Shown here piece by piece: positions 1 through 10,131 of a stretch of 64,000 nucleotides of DNA. This DNA comes from Zasmidium citrigriseum. Its lineage: Eukaryota > Ascomycota > Dothideomycetes > Mycosphaerellales > Mycosphaerellaceae. The stretch is from positions 64,176-128,175 of the forward strand of contig NHNW01000072.1 of NCBI GenBank assembly GCA_002786025.1, read 5' to 3'. The translations under genes were made by a program, and so were the position numbers. Numbering within the stretch: the first letter of the stretch is position 1; every line of letters starts with the position of its first letter. The notes under the pieces were generated by a model. That model had not been told where the DNA came from. It did no database searches and saw only the letters and a list, made by a program, of their open reading frames with translations.

Positions 1-1818
1 ACTATCCTAGTCTATTAACCTAAAGATATTAGAGCGTTCGGGACTAGATAGCTCTATAAAGATAGCTAGCGAGGTAGGTAAAGATAGAAGAATTCTATAG
101 CTATTCGTAAAGATCTACTCCTCTATTATAGTACTAAATTATTCGCTCGTAGATATCTCGTACCTATATCCGAAAGGAAGTATAAATTATAGAACGCTAT
201 CTTCTAAGATCTCTCTTCTAATATAAGTTATTATAAAAGGGCGAAATAATATTCTAGTTAATAGGGACGTTAGTAAGTAGAGCGTTAACTACGCGATAAG
301 TATTCTTTATCTTACTAACCTCGACTATACTATAGATACCTATAGTACTACCTATACTACGAGTTAGCGGGAATCTCTATAGCTTTCTATATTTTAGCTA
401 ACGTATACCTAGGTTATCCTTATACCTTTAAGAGTACCTTAATATACTCTAATAATTTAAGTTATATAGAGTAAAATATATAATATAATATAAATAGAAA
501 AAGGAGGATATATAGGAGAAGCGATCGTTAGCTTTAGCCTTTTTATACTAGTTAGAGGACGGTATCGTATCGAGTAAAGACCTATAGAAGAGTCGCTTAA
601 TATAAAGCTATAGATATATAAAGATATAGTACTAGTACTAGTAACCGTTATCGCGATACCCTCGATCTCTACTAGAGAGATTTTTACGATATTATATTAA
701 ATAGAGGAGTCCTCGATAGTAGGAAGAGAGCGCTAATAGCGGTAGAAAACGGGTATAGAGGGAATATATATAGGATTAGACGAAGACGTAATAGAGAAGA
801 TATAAGGTTAAGCGAAGAAAGTTAGAAGAAGTTAGATTAACTTAATCTTATTCTTAGGGTATCTTAGAGCTAGCTAATAAGGCTAGTAGGAGTAGTACGA
901 GGCTCTATAACCTAAATAGATATAGTAAGCTATAAGTTCTCCTACGAAGATAGTATAGTCCTCCTAAAGAGCTCCTAGGCTAAACGCTATATTAATCTAC
1001 CTTAGTTTAGATCGAATAGCTAACTAGAGTAGGTAGTCTACTACTTATTAAGGATATTAGCGCGACGCTAGCTAGCGGTAGTAATACTAAACGTAGCGGC
1101 GTTATTAGTATTAGTACTTATAGTAGTAAGGTAGTAGGCGAACTCTAGTAACTACTAAAGGGACGACGTACTATTATTAGTAGTAAGGAGAGTAGATATA
1201 TTATTATTAGCGATAGGAGGGCTTAGTATATTTAGTAGGCTAACGCTAGGAGAGAGAGTAGCTAGCTAGAAGTATAGCGTTAGAGTACTATTATAGTCTA
1301 TAATATAGTACTAGATATTAGCTCTTATAGCGCCTATAAAATATTAGCTAAAGTTTAAAGGATCTAAGGGAAGTTAACTACTAGTAGAAGTATTCGGTAG
1401 GTTACTTATATTAAAGCTATATATAATAAAGTAGTCGGCGACGATAATAAAGTAGTATCTAGGCTTAGAGCGACTATCGCGCTAGGTAATATAGGCGATA
1501 TTAGGATCTCTACTATAGAAGGAGCTATCTAACTTACTAGAGGATAAGATAGTAATAATAGACGAGGCGCTACTAGACGTCTACTTCTAGTTTAGATAGT
1601 TAGACGACCGCTACGCGGAGAATAGAGTACGTAAGGTAGTTAGCTTAGTTAATATCTATTATTATTAGTATTATATTAAAAGCCTAGCGGATCTAATATT
1701 AGAAAGACTAACCGTAGTAGTAGTACGATATTACGTAAGGAAAGGAAGGAAAGTTTCGACCGAAATCGACTAAAGAAAATAGTACGCGCTAAGCTTCTTA
1801 GGCGCTACTTCTTGCTAA
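1..1818 (+). repeat. RIP-degraded repeat, identity unknown
   Basis: CpA and TpG are almost absent, TpA is strongly enriched and CpG is retained, the signature of repeat-induced point mutation. No open frame survives. On the + strand, the frame starting at positions 1, 4, 7... reads as a protein fossil over about 1380-1818: acidic and hydrophobic stretches interrupted mainly by TAG and TAA, with a final TAA at 1816-1818. I could not assign it to a transposon family; no RT, integrase, transposase or helicase motif was recognised. The block runs off the left edge. The RIP signature stops abruptly near 1818, ahead of the hairpin at 1851-1871. Confidence 0.85.
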
Positions 1819-1850
1819 ATCCCGTACGTAACGCCCGCTAGCGGCTAGGC

Positions 1851-1871
1851 GGCCGTGCCCGCGGCACGGCC
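1851..1871. repeat. Perfect GC hairpin at edge of RIP block
   Basis: The arms GGCCGTGCC (1851-1859) and GGCACGGCC (1863-1871) are perfect inverted repeats around a 3-base loop. Eight bases downstream lies CTAG (1880-1883) followed by T. A hairpin about 10 bases before a CTRR end, inserted next to T, is how Helitron 3' ends look. No Rep/helicase remnant was recognised inside the block, so this is a candidate element end only. Confidence 0.4.
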
Positions 1872-1899
1872 AACTGAAGCTAGTCTTGCAATGCTGGAG

Positions 1900-4300
1900 A
1901 GTCTCCCGTCGAGGCCTTGCAGGAGCTAGGGAGAAGTCGTGCTGCGAACGATGCTAATAAGTGTATTCAAAGCCGACGAGCATCCTGGCAGGAACAGGCA
2001 AGCTGGTCTACTGTCGTATCTTTGTAGGGATGCAAGTCTTGAAGACACTCTCGGGTTTTCGATGCTGTTTGGTTAGCTCATCAAATCGAGAAGCCACTTT
2101 CACGGCCAGTGGATATCGTGGCCAAGAACGGCGTCTTTCTCATCCTGCGATGTTTCGGGAGTGAACTCTGGTGGAGGATGCCATCCATCACGGATCTGGT
2201 AGATATCTGGGTCACCGACGGCAGGGGGTCCAGGAGGGAAGGCATGCGAATTCTTGTTTTGGATTCCTGACATTGATCCTTGAACTTCTTCCATCGCTTG
2301 ACGCCCTCTTCGCCGCCTGGGTTGTGATGGGGATCCTCCTTCAAGACAACGGCAGGATACCAGAAGGGCTTCTCGAGAAAGGCAAGATAGCCTCTGATAT
2401 CGTACATGGTGTCTACCAATGGTGTGCCGGTGGTGACCCAAGTAAAGCGAGCCTCGAAGCTCAACAGCACACGACCAGACACCGTCATCCCGCACAACCG
2501 GGTCGCATGGCCTTCGTCACAGTAGATACACTCTGCTAGATGCGCCGAGTCAACGACCAACGAGATCCTTCTTGGCGTTGGTGATATCAGTGTACGAGCA
2601 ACCGATGACATGACGTCCCACGCTCTCGCCATCATGGGATTGGAATGCCAAGTTATCCGGCCTCAGAGTGACTTTCTCCGAGCGCAGGTAATCCAGACAA
2701 CCCTGCGAGCGCTTGCCATGGAAGAAAACCATGGAGTCATCTCCCAAGCCATTGTGAAGTCGGTCGTACGTATCGTCTTTCGTACTGGTGACGACCAGAA
2801 GAGGCTTGCTGAGGTCTTGAGACGTACGACCGGCCTTGTGCTGCTGGTACCAAGCAAAGCGACGATGGACGCGACAATCTGCGCAGTTCTGCCCACACCA
2901 GGTGCGTCTGCAAGGATACCTCCTCCGCAAGCGATGTCATTCGCGAGCATGAAACAGAGACCAGCCTGCTGAGCTCAGCCAGGAGCTTGCCAGGCTACGG
3001 GTCTAGGGAAGCTGCTTAAAGATCTGGTTGACGTTGACCTGTGAATCGGTTAGGAGCTGCTTCAGCCACGGCAAGTACTCCTCCTCGTTGGTGTATTTGT
3101 CGGAAGGATTGGAGAAAATGATGGCCCACTTCTCTTCATCTACCACGTCGACATCTGCGAAGTCGCCCACCTCATCGCGGTTGGCCTGTGCAATCTCGTC
3201 GAGAAGGGTGTTGTTGTTGGCCGAGAAGGCAGTGCCAGCCTCTTGGTCGCGGACGGTGTCGGGGGATCCGATGTGGCGAATGTGGTCGATCAAGATGGTG
3301 GTTTCCTGCACGGACCGGGTGATATCGTGAGCGTTGGCCGCGTACTGGCCATGCTTGTGGTATTCAGGCGCTACCCAGGTGACATGATCCGGGTCGTCTG
3401 CTTGGCCTGGGTACGAGTAGCGATGATGACGCTCCACCTCGATGTCGATCTCATGGTCCTCCTGCTCTGGAATTGCAGCCAGCACTGCGGTGAGATCATC
3501 ATCCGACTGGATGATGGCCTTGTTGGTATCCTTATTCCAGGCGTCGCGGAATGTGAACCTGACTGGGTCGATGAAGTAGAGCCGGCGTAACCATTTGAGG
3601 CTTGAAAATAGAGCAGGTGCAAGAGTCCGGCATTGATTCGTGAAGAGGTTGTGGAACGGCTTCGTAAATAGCCATGAGTTTTGGGATGTACTTGCGGGCG
3701 GCAGCGAAGGTGCCTCCATCTCCGAAGTTCGTCCTTGCAAACTGTACGAGGCCGGGAAACAGGCGCCAGTATCGCTTTGGTGTGTCTGACAACGACTGCA
3801 TGGATACGGGCAGCCACCGGATGGGTAGCCAGACGATGGATTCGAAGAGTGGGACGCTGGCTGTGCCTATCTGCTTCTTCTCATGTCTTGGACCCTTTTC
3901 ACCACCGGGCGCGCTATTTGCGTGTAAACGATGGCAGACTGTGAGCTCCATGTGAGGCTCATCATCAATGCCTGAAAAAATGAAGTCGTCGCAGGCCTCG
4001 AGCATGCTGCCGCGATCGTGAAAGCTGATCTCCTGGAAAGCGAGACGATCATGGAAGTACGCACGCTCCCAAGGGAAGCGAGTGAGTGCTCAAAGCCGCC
4101 ATTTGTCTGAACCTCGCTGGATGGTAACAGTCTTACCAGGCACAAACCCGTCACAGAGAGTAAAGTCTTGTTCGAGGTCACTTGTCGCATAGTCCGCCTC
4201 TTGTCGTTCGCAACGGCGTACTGTACGTTCACGCCGTCCATCTGCAGTCGCTGGCCACAGGCTGTTCGAGCCATCCTCCATGGAGGATTCCAGCACTCGG
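1900..4300 (-). pseudogene. Decayed SNF2-like ATPase, paralogue of the gene at 42517
   Basis: Fragments in several minus-strand frames align in order with the intact protein at 42517-44589. A segment ending EEYLPWLKQLL (near 3060) precedes QQAGLCFML and a P-loop DAPGVGRT (about 2870-2960). Then come VVTSTKDDTYDRLHN (motif Ia region), CDEGHATR (motif II, Asp-Glu-Gly-His at 2507-2518) and VTTGTPLVD (motif III, near 2440). Frame changes fall around 2900 and 2600, and an in-frame TAG follows the segment ending near 3003. Motifs V and VI are not visible; the copy fades out towards the RIP block. Upstream (3100-4300) is about 250-350 codons of N-terminal sequence, also broken across frames, that the intact paralogue lacks. 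Homology is clear; exact limits are approximate. Confidence 0.75.
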
Positions 4301-4882
4301 CCGAATGAACGCTGGTGTTGGCACTCGGTCCACGGTTGATGAGATGTTGAGCATTAAGACATTTTAATGAGAAAGTTCGAATGACCCCTTTGCTTGTCTT
4401 GCGATGCCGAAATTGACCGTAGCTTCAGCGCTCATGTTCTCTTCATCTGATCGAAGGTCGCCTTTCCAGCCGCACTTGGCTTCGGTTGAAGGATCTACCG
4501 TCTCGTATCAGCAACAGTGCGATGAAGTCGAACACGCCGGACGAATGAAGCCGTATGTCCAGCACCCGGAATGGATGCCGGGTCGTACAACGCCCAAAGT
4601 CCGGCACGCAAGTCTTACTCGTACTTGAAACACCGACTCTTCAGGTCTTAAGAGTCGTAAATCCGATGATGAATTGCTTCCGAGGTGGCAGGACTGAGTC
4701 GCGTGTGAATGTTGTGGCCATGAGGACTGTCATCTGCAGCAGATGTCGAAATTGCCCAACTCGGCCATCGGCCTGTTACACAGTCATCAGCGAGAAGTAC
4801 AAATAGCAAGGCTAGTATGCTCAGCAGTGTCTGTATGCCACTCACCGGCCTGCTGCGTAACATCCATGTCCATTCTCCCACC
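4301..4882. other. Intergenic, no feature seen
   Basis: Ordinary base composition between the decayed ATPase and the aldo-keto reductase. It presumably holds the latter's promoter and 5' UTR. No repeat, RNA gene or supported ORF was seen. Confidence 0.5.
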
Positions 4883-5917
4883 ATGCCGCCTATCACACTC
4901 GCCTCTCGCCCCATCCACTCCACAGGCTACGGCCTGATGGGCTTAACATGGACGCCCACACCGCCAAGCACCGATGCAGCAATCGAAGCAATGAAGACAG
5001 CACTGCATCTCGGCTCGAATTTCTGGAACGGCAGCGTGATCTATGGGTCTCCCTCGTACAACAGTCTCCATCTCTTGCGTGTGTACTTCGACAAGTATCC
5101 AGAAGATGCCGAGAAAGTTGTTCTGTCCATCAAAGGCGGGATCAGTCCTGAGAAGCCGGGTCCGCACAGCAGTGAAGACTTCCTGAGGAAGGAAGTGAGT
5201 ACGTGTCTACAGATCCTGGGCGGAAAGAAGAGCATCGACATCTACGAGACTGCTCGTGTGGATCCCGGGATTCCGATCGAGGTTGTCATGGAGAGTCTGT
5301 TGAAGATGAAGGACGAAGGCATGATTGGAGGGATTGGCCTGAGCGAGTGCAGCGCAAGTACCATTCATCGTGCTGCCAAAGTCGGCAAGGTGGATGTCGT
5401 TGAGGTAGAGGCGAGTCTCTGGTCGACGGAAATCTTCGAGAACGGAGTTTCCGATGCCTGCGCTCAGCATGGAATCGTCGTCGCCGCTTACAGTCCTCTG
5501 GGCAAAGGCTTCTTGACTGGCAAGGTGGTGGGCCCGGAAGAGTTCGATGACGGCGATCGCCGTAAGCACATGCCACGCTTCCAGCCTGGGACATTCGAGA
5601 GTAACTTCAGGTTGGTGGAGAGCCTGCAGCGGATCGCAGCGAAGAAAGCCTGTCAGCCAAGTCAGCTTGCTCTGGCGTGGGTCAGAGCGAAGGGAGGGAG
5701 AGAAGGAAGGCCATTGATTGTGCCGATCCCAGGAAGTTCGAAAGTTGAGCGGAATCGTGAAAACCTGGCAGAAGTGGAGTTGACGGAAGAGAAATTGGAA
5801 GAATTGGATGAGCTCGTTCAAGCCCACACAGTCACAGGTGGTAGATACCCCGAACAAGTCGCCAAGCTGTGTTTCGGGGACAGTATCAGCCTCGAAAAAT
5901 GGAACAAGAAGGGATGA
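4883..5917 (+). CDS. Aldo/keto reductase, pyridoxal reductase-like
   Basis: Single-exon gene for a 344-residue NADPH-dependent aldo/keto reductase with a TIM-barrel fold. The start is placed at MPPITLASRP, which begins the first strand; an in-frame ATG at 4817 would add 22 residues with no family counterpart. Landmarks are YGLMGLTW, NFWNGSVIYGSP (catalytic Tyr loop), VVLSIKGG (catalytic Lys) and IDIYETARVDP. Most AKRs have His in that last motif; the ARVD form is typical of fungal pyridoxal reductases (AKR8-like). IGLSECSA, AAYSPLGKGFLTG and VPIPGSSKVER (cofactor phosphate contacts) follow. The family reduces pyridoxal to pyridoxine or other small carbonyls in the cytosol. The Asp usually found before the catalytic Tyr appears to be Asn here, so activity needs care. 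Substrate unknown. Confidence 0.88.
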   Translation: MPPITLASRPIHSTGYGLMGLTWTPTPPSTDAAIEAMKTALHLGSNFWNGSVIYGSPSYNSLHLLRVYFDKYPEDAEKVVLSIKGGISPEKPGPHSSEDFLRKEVSTCLQILGGKKSIDIYETARVDPGIPIEVVMESLLKMKDEGMIGGIGLSECSASTIHRAAKVGKVDVVEVEASLWSTEIFENGVSDACAQHGIVVAAYSPLGKGFLTGKVVGPEEFDDGDRRKHMPRFQPGTFESNFRLVESLQRIAAKKACQPSQLALAWVRAKGGREGRPLIVPIPGSSKVERNRENLAEVELTEEKLEELDELVQAHTVTGGRYPEQVAKLCFGDSISLEKWNKKG

Positions 5918-6028
5918 GTATGTAGCAGCATCATCTTGTCTGCATTTGTGTGTGTATCTCAACTTTTCATGTGGTGGTAGTCTTGAACTACATTCTCACA
6001 CATGGTCTTGGTCTCGTGAAAGAGTCGT

Positions 6029-6696
6029 CTAGAGCTGGCCGGAAGAAGCGATCTGGACCTCGCCGCGGACGCTGCCAGACTGCGAGCCAAGCTTCTCGAT
6101 GGCCTTGACGATCTTCATCGACTCGTCATCGGCGACCTCGCCAAAGACGACGTGCTTGCCGTCGAGCCAGGAGGTGACGACGGTGGTGATGAAGAACTGG
6201 GAGCCGTTGCTAGAAATGATCAGTCAGCATCATATGCATAGAAAAGATGAGATTTGACATACGTGTTCTTGCCGGCGTTGGCCATGGAGAGGAGGCCGGG
6301 CTTGGTGTGCTTGAGCTGGAAGTTCTCGTCCTCGAACTTCTCGCCGTAGATGGACTTGCCACCGGTGCCCTGATGTAACATGTTATCATCCATTATTCCA
6401 TCAATTCGCAGCTGATATCGATCTCTTACGTTGCCGCGGGTGAAGTCACCGCCCTGGAGCATGAACTGCGGGATGACACGGTGGAACTTGGAGCCGGCGT
6501 AGCCGAAGCCCTTCTCGCCGGTGCAGAGCGCGCGGAAGTTCTCGGTGGTCTTGGGCACGACGTCGTCGAACAGGTTGAACTTGATGCGGCCGTCGGCCGA
6601 GCCGTCCGAGGACTTGATGTCGAAGTAGCTAATCAATGCATTAATGGATGCTTAACTGGAAGCGCGGTGAATTGATACTGACCACTGGGTAGGCAT
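6029..6696 (-). CDS. Cyclophilin-type peptidyl-prolyl isomerase
   Basis: Four exons: 6696-6683, 6628-6430, 6369-6263 and 6209-6029, with three introns of 46-60 bases, all GT-AG and in phase, giving 166 residues, normal for a single-domain cytosolic cyclophilin A. The order of motifs is [42 protein letters not shown] (catalytic Arg and substrate groove), [26 protein letters not shown] and [11 protein letters not shown] (the Trp that binds cyclosporin). The enzyme catalyses cis-trans isomerisation of X-Pro bonds and is a general folding helper. The first exon codes for only four complete codons, which is common in fungal cyclophilins and easily missed by gene finders. Codon use is strongly GC3-biased, as expected for high expression. 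Confidence 0.95.
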
Positions 6697-7214
6697 GGTG
6701 ATGGATTTGATGGGGAATTGGTTGAATTGGTGGGTGTTGGTGGTGTTTGTTGATGGATGAGTGAGGTCGAGGAGGGGCGCAGGTTTTTGCTCAGCTCTGA
6801 ATCTGCCCCGCACCTTCCACGTTTCTCTCAACGAGGGGCACGGATGACGCAAGCCGGTCTTCACTTTCAGGGGTCCAGCCGCTTGACCGCTTCTGATCTT
6901 AGTGCCTTTGGCATATGCAGGGGCGCGGTCGAGAACGAATTGCAGTGGCCGAGTTAGGAAGTTGTGAGTTCACATTCACTTGCAAGTGCGGGAAGGCACG
7001 TGGCTACCGCTCGCATGTGACAGAGAATCATCCGACCCATGGTCACCTTCGATCGAATTGGCATTGACAGCTGCAAGTTCGCTCATTTCGATACCATGTT
7101 GCATGGCATCTTGTTCCATTGCTCACTTCGCCAAAATCCTGCAGTGACTGACACGCTCTCCATCGGCTTTGCATTCCTCGTCGGGATCTTCGGTCTTGCA
7201 GTCACCCATTCTTT
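6697..7214. other. Intergenic, cyclophilin upstream region
   Basis: Contains the cyclophilin 5' region, with TTGGTGG/TTGGTGTT-type short repeats just upstream of the ATG near 6715-6750. No gene was found. Confidence 0.5.
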
Positions 7215-7482
7215 TCAGGCGCTCACGCATTTCGCTTTACGGCATACCGATCCCTGGGCATCACAATACTCGTGCTTCTTGAACTCCTCGCCATTGCACT
7301 TCAACTATCGAACTACGTCAGTTCTCACTTCATACCAAATGTGCCGATCAACATACGTCGAACTTGCAATTGTTCGAACAAGCAAGCTGACCCTTATTGT
7401 TGCACTCCATGGGAGGCACTACTGTAGCCTCGGTGCCGAGCGTCAGAGCGATGATGCCGATGAAGGCGGTGATGAACTTCAT
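7215..7482 (-). CDS. Small secreted cysteine-rich protein A
   Basis: Two exons, 7482-7357 and 7304-7215, with a 52-base intron (GTATGT...GATAG), giving 71 residues. Residues 1-20 form a signal peptide (MKFITAFIGIIALTLGTEA). The mature part has seven Cys at 27, 35, 39, 45, 56, 63 and 68 and the pattern CNNKGQLAC, then LKCNGEEFKKHEYC, then VCRKAKC. It is a tandem paralogue of the gene at 7940-8196: exon 1 is 42 codons in both and the intron position is identical. No known family was recognised. Small size, secretion and even Cys spacing resemble fungal apoplastic effectors or antimicrobial proteins, but that is inference from form only. Confidence 0.75.
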
Positions 7483-7939
7483 GTTTGGAGTGCAACCGTT
7501 TCGAGAAGTTTTGTAACCCAGGCAGTTCGACCAACGGGAATGCAAGCAAGAGCAGGTTCCAGTCGGCCTTTATGTGATTCCTGAGAGCTGCCTCGTCGTT
7601 TTCGGAGGAACGGCATACATCCTTCATGTGCATCGTATGAACTTCAGGATGTCTGCGACAGACCTTCAAAAGTACGACTTGTAATGGCCACGAAGCATCC
7701 TTGGACGCAAAACATAGATGAGGACGGGAAGAAGCCTTCATGAATGTCACAAAGGCCACGGAAGTACAGAAATTGGAACAGTCTGGAACGGAGACCACTC
7801 GAAACAGCACCATGTTGGATGGCCACAGTTTTCAAGTCTATCTACAGTGTCTGTAATGACTGACTTGCCACCTTTCCGGCTCTCACATTCTCTGCTCGGA
7901 CATCTCTCTCATGGACAATACTCTTCGGATCTCCATCGC

Positions 7940-8196
7940 TTAACACTGTTTGTTCTGGCACACCGGGCCATTACAAGCCTCATTCTTGACCCACTTGTTG
8001 CCGTTGCACTTGACCTGAACGATGCCGTCAGTAATGTTTCTGTTGGGTAGCCCTGATTGTGTTGGCTCACCTGAAACTTGCGGTTCTTGGAGCAAGCGAG
8101 CTGCCCAGCATTGTTGCACGGAGAGCCGATGACGACCGTAGCTTCGGCGCTGATGGCAGCCGCCATGATAGTCATGATGATTGTGGAGAGCTTCAT
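7940..8196 (-). CDS. Small secreted cysteine-rich protein B
   Basis: Two exons, 8196-8071 and 8014-7940, with a 56-base intron (GTGAGC...TTCAG), giving 66 residues. The signal peptide is MKLSTIIMTIMAAAISAEA. The mature part has six Cys at 27, 35, 45, 56, 61 and 66 in the pattern CNNAGQLAC, VKCNGNKWVKNEAC, VCQNKQC. It shares EATVV at the signal cleavage region, C-N-N-x-G-Q-L-A-C and the C-N-G block with its neighbour at 7215-7482; the extra Cys39 of that copy is Arg-region here. About 460 bases without a gene separate the two and would hold the promoter of copy A. Both are read in the same direction, consistent with tandem duplication. Function unknown. Confidence 0.75.
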
Positions 8197-10131
8197 GGTG
8201 AAGTACGAGTGGTGGATGTTCGATCGCGTCGTCTAAGTATTCTGCTTTCAGTTGATGCTTCTGAAGCTTGCGGATTACTCGAAGATGATGTCTGTCTGGC
8301 TTTATGTTCGGACTGGTCCTCCTTCTTTACGTTCGGACTGTTACAGGACTCGATCTTGTTCTCAGCCGTACATCGCCCAGTTAGAAAGGATCATGCAGTA
8401 TGTTGGCAACAACAGACATCGTTTCACAAGCGATGCAGAGTTAGTAGCGGCTTCCCTGGTCCTATGCAATCCTCCATGGAGATTGAGACGGCGTCTACTT
8501 GTCCTCATTCGCGGAGTGGACGAGAAGTGTCATAATTTAGGCTCTGAACCACCTTGAGCAAGTTGATGATGCCGTAGTTCTTGCATTGTCTCTCATTGAT
8601 CGCTTGGACACTTCCTTTCCGATGCTCTGCGGCTGCGGCTGGATAGAAGCCATCGAGAGGTTTTTGTGGTAGGAGCTCGGAAGAATAAACTCCGTATGAC
8701 ATGGTGTTTGGTTGAGATTTTCCTGCCGTCGCTCTCATGATGATCGAATTGAAATGATCTAGAGCTTGTCTGATTGTTTCACAACATCTGAGTCCGCCAA
8801 GCCACCCGCAAGGCTGAAGCTTCCGTAGGGCTGATAGCTTGCTGAAGCGAAGGCTGAAAGATCCAATGAGCGCCGAACGTCACACTTGACTAAAGATCAA
8901 GCATCAGCGTAAGCAAGCAGTAAGAGGCCGTCTGGTTCGGCCGTGCATTGCCCCTCAACTCTTGTTGATCCGTGCAACATCAACCCCCAGCCCTCGCAGG
9001 ACGTCGATTCCTCCGACCAGGATGAAAGCTTCCGATATGAGCTTGAAACTTGGTAGCCAGCGCGGCTGGAATGGGCAATCTGCGAGTTGTAGTTCAATTG
9101 TATGCCACTTTATATCGGATTGGGGAAGTTCTAAATGCATCCAAAGCGACGTGAGAAAGATGTGTTCGGCTTGCAGCCGCAGAATCATTCAACCCGTGGC
9201 ATGCACGTTACTGATAAAGGTTTTGCGCTCGTGGCACGTTTCACGACACAGCAAAGCTTGACATGTGCTAAGCAGAACTCCTGAGCTGGCTGAAGATTTT
9301 GAAGATCGGCGAGGTCTTGGTGTTCGCCCCGGCGAACGACAGCCTCAAATTGGGCGGAGACTGGATTTGTTCTGCTTAAGTCGAGCTCTCATCTGTTCAG
9401 CTGCTAGTAGAACTACTTCTCCAACAAGGAAACCGGAGACTTCTCGATCTTTCAGTGCTCACTGACGTTCTCGGCTCGCTCTTACGTCCCTCGCCTGTTG
9501 ACCGAGTGTCGAGATGGATTTGGTGTGAACGGCGTTGACACCCGATCTTACTCATGACTTCTTGCTTGAAGAAACTCCGTACCCGTGCGCAGCGATCTTG
9601 CCGCTCGCAGATGGGCTCACATTCGTCAAAGACTCATAAGGCAAACCTTTGTCGCCATGGGGGTTGGTGGCGTTGCTGCTTGTTGTCGCCCGCCTAGCGA
9701 ACTGGTGAGAGGGTCGAGCTTGACGGGTTGCGCTGCACCGTCATAGGCTTTGGGGCGTGTTGACCGGAACGTGCGCGGGTATGGAAAGACGACGAGCTCA
9801 CGGATTTGTGGGATGTACAGAAGGAGGTCGTTCTGCACAGAAGGAGTTGTGCTAACAATTCACCGACAGCTCCCGAGTCGGCCCGAATGGGTTGAACCAA
9901 TTGCCGCCAGTCCCCGAGCAAAGTCCAACCTCCTCTTGGCGAACCATCACCATCTCCTGCTTCTTGGAAGACGTCAAGCGTGAACACAAACAAAACAAGC
10001 GTCGGTGCCATCGTGGACGCTTTCCATCTTTTCATGATGGATTCTCAACGGAGCCGTGATGGAATGGATACTTATGGCCGGCGAAATGCGCCCAAGATGG
10101 CACTTCAACGCCCCATCACCAGGCCCAAAAG
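8197..10131. other. 1.9 kb intergenic region, no supported gene
   Basis: Only short overlapping ORFs occur, with no recognisable domain, intron chain or signal peptide. A 77-codon minus ORF (8505-8738) was looked at and not accepted. Base composition is ordinary, with no RIP signature. The last few hundred bases are the GH32 upstream region. Confidence 0.5.

Noticed and set aside
1..1818. AT-rich block as mitochondrial insertion or centromere
   Set aside because: CpG is kept and only CpA/TpG are missing; this is RIP, not simple AT richness.
5207..5962. 251-codon ORF antisense to the aldo-keto reductase
   Set aside because: It is a shadow of the reductase frame; the sense protein has clear family motifs.
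8505..8738. 77-codon minus-strand ORF
   Set aside because: No signal peptide, domain, intron partners or neighbour similarity; not distinguishable from chance.
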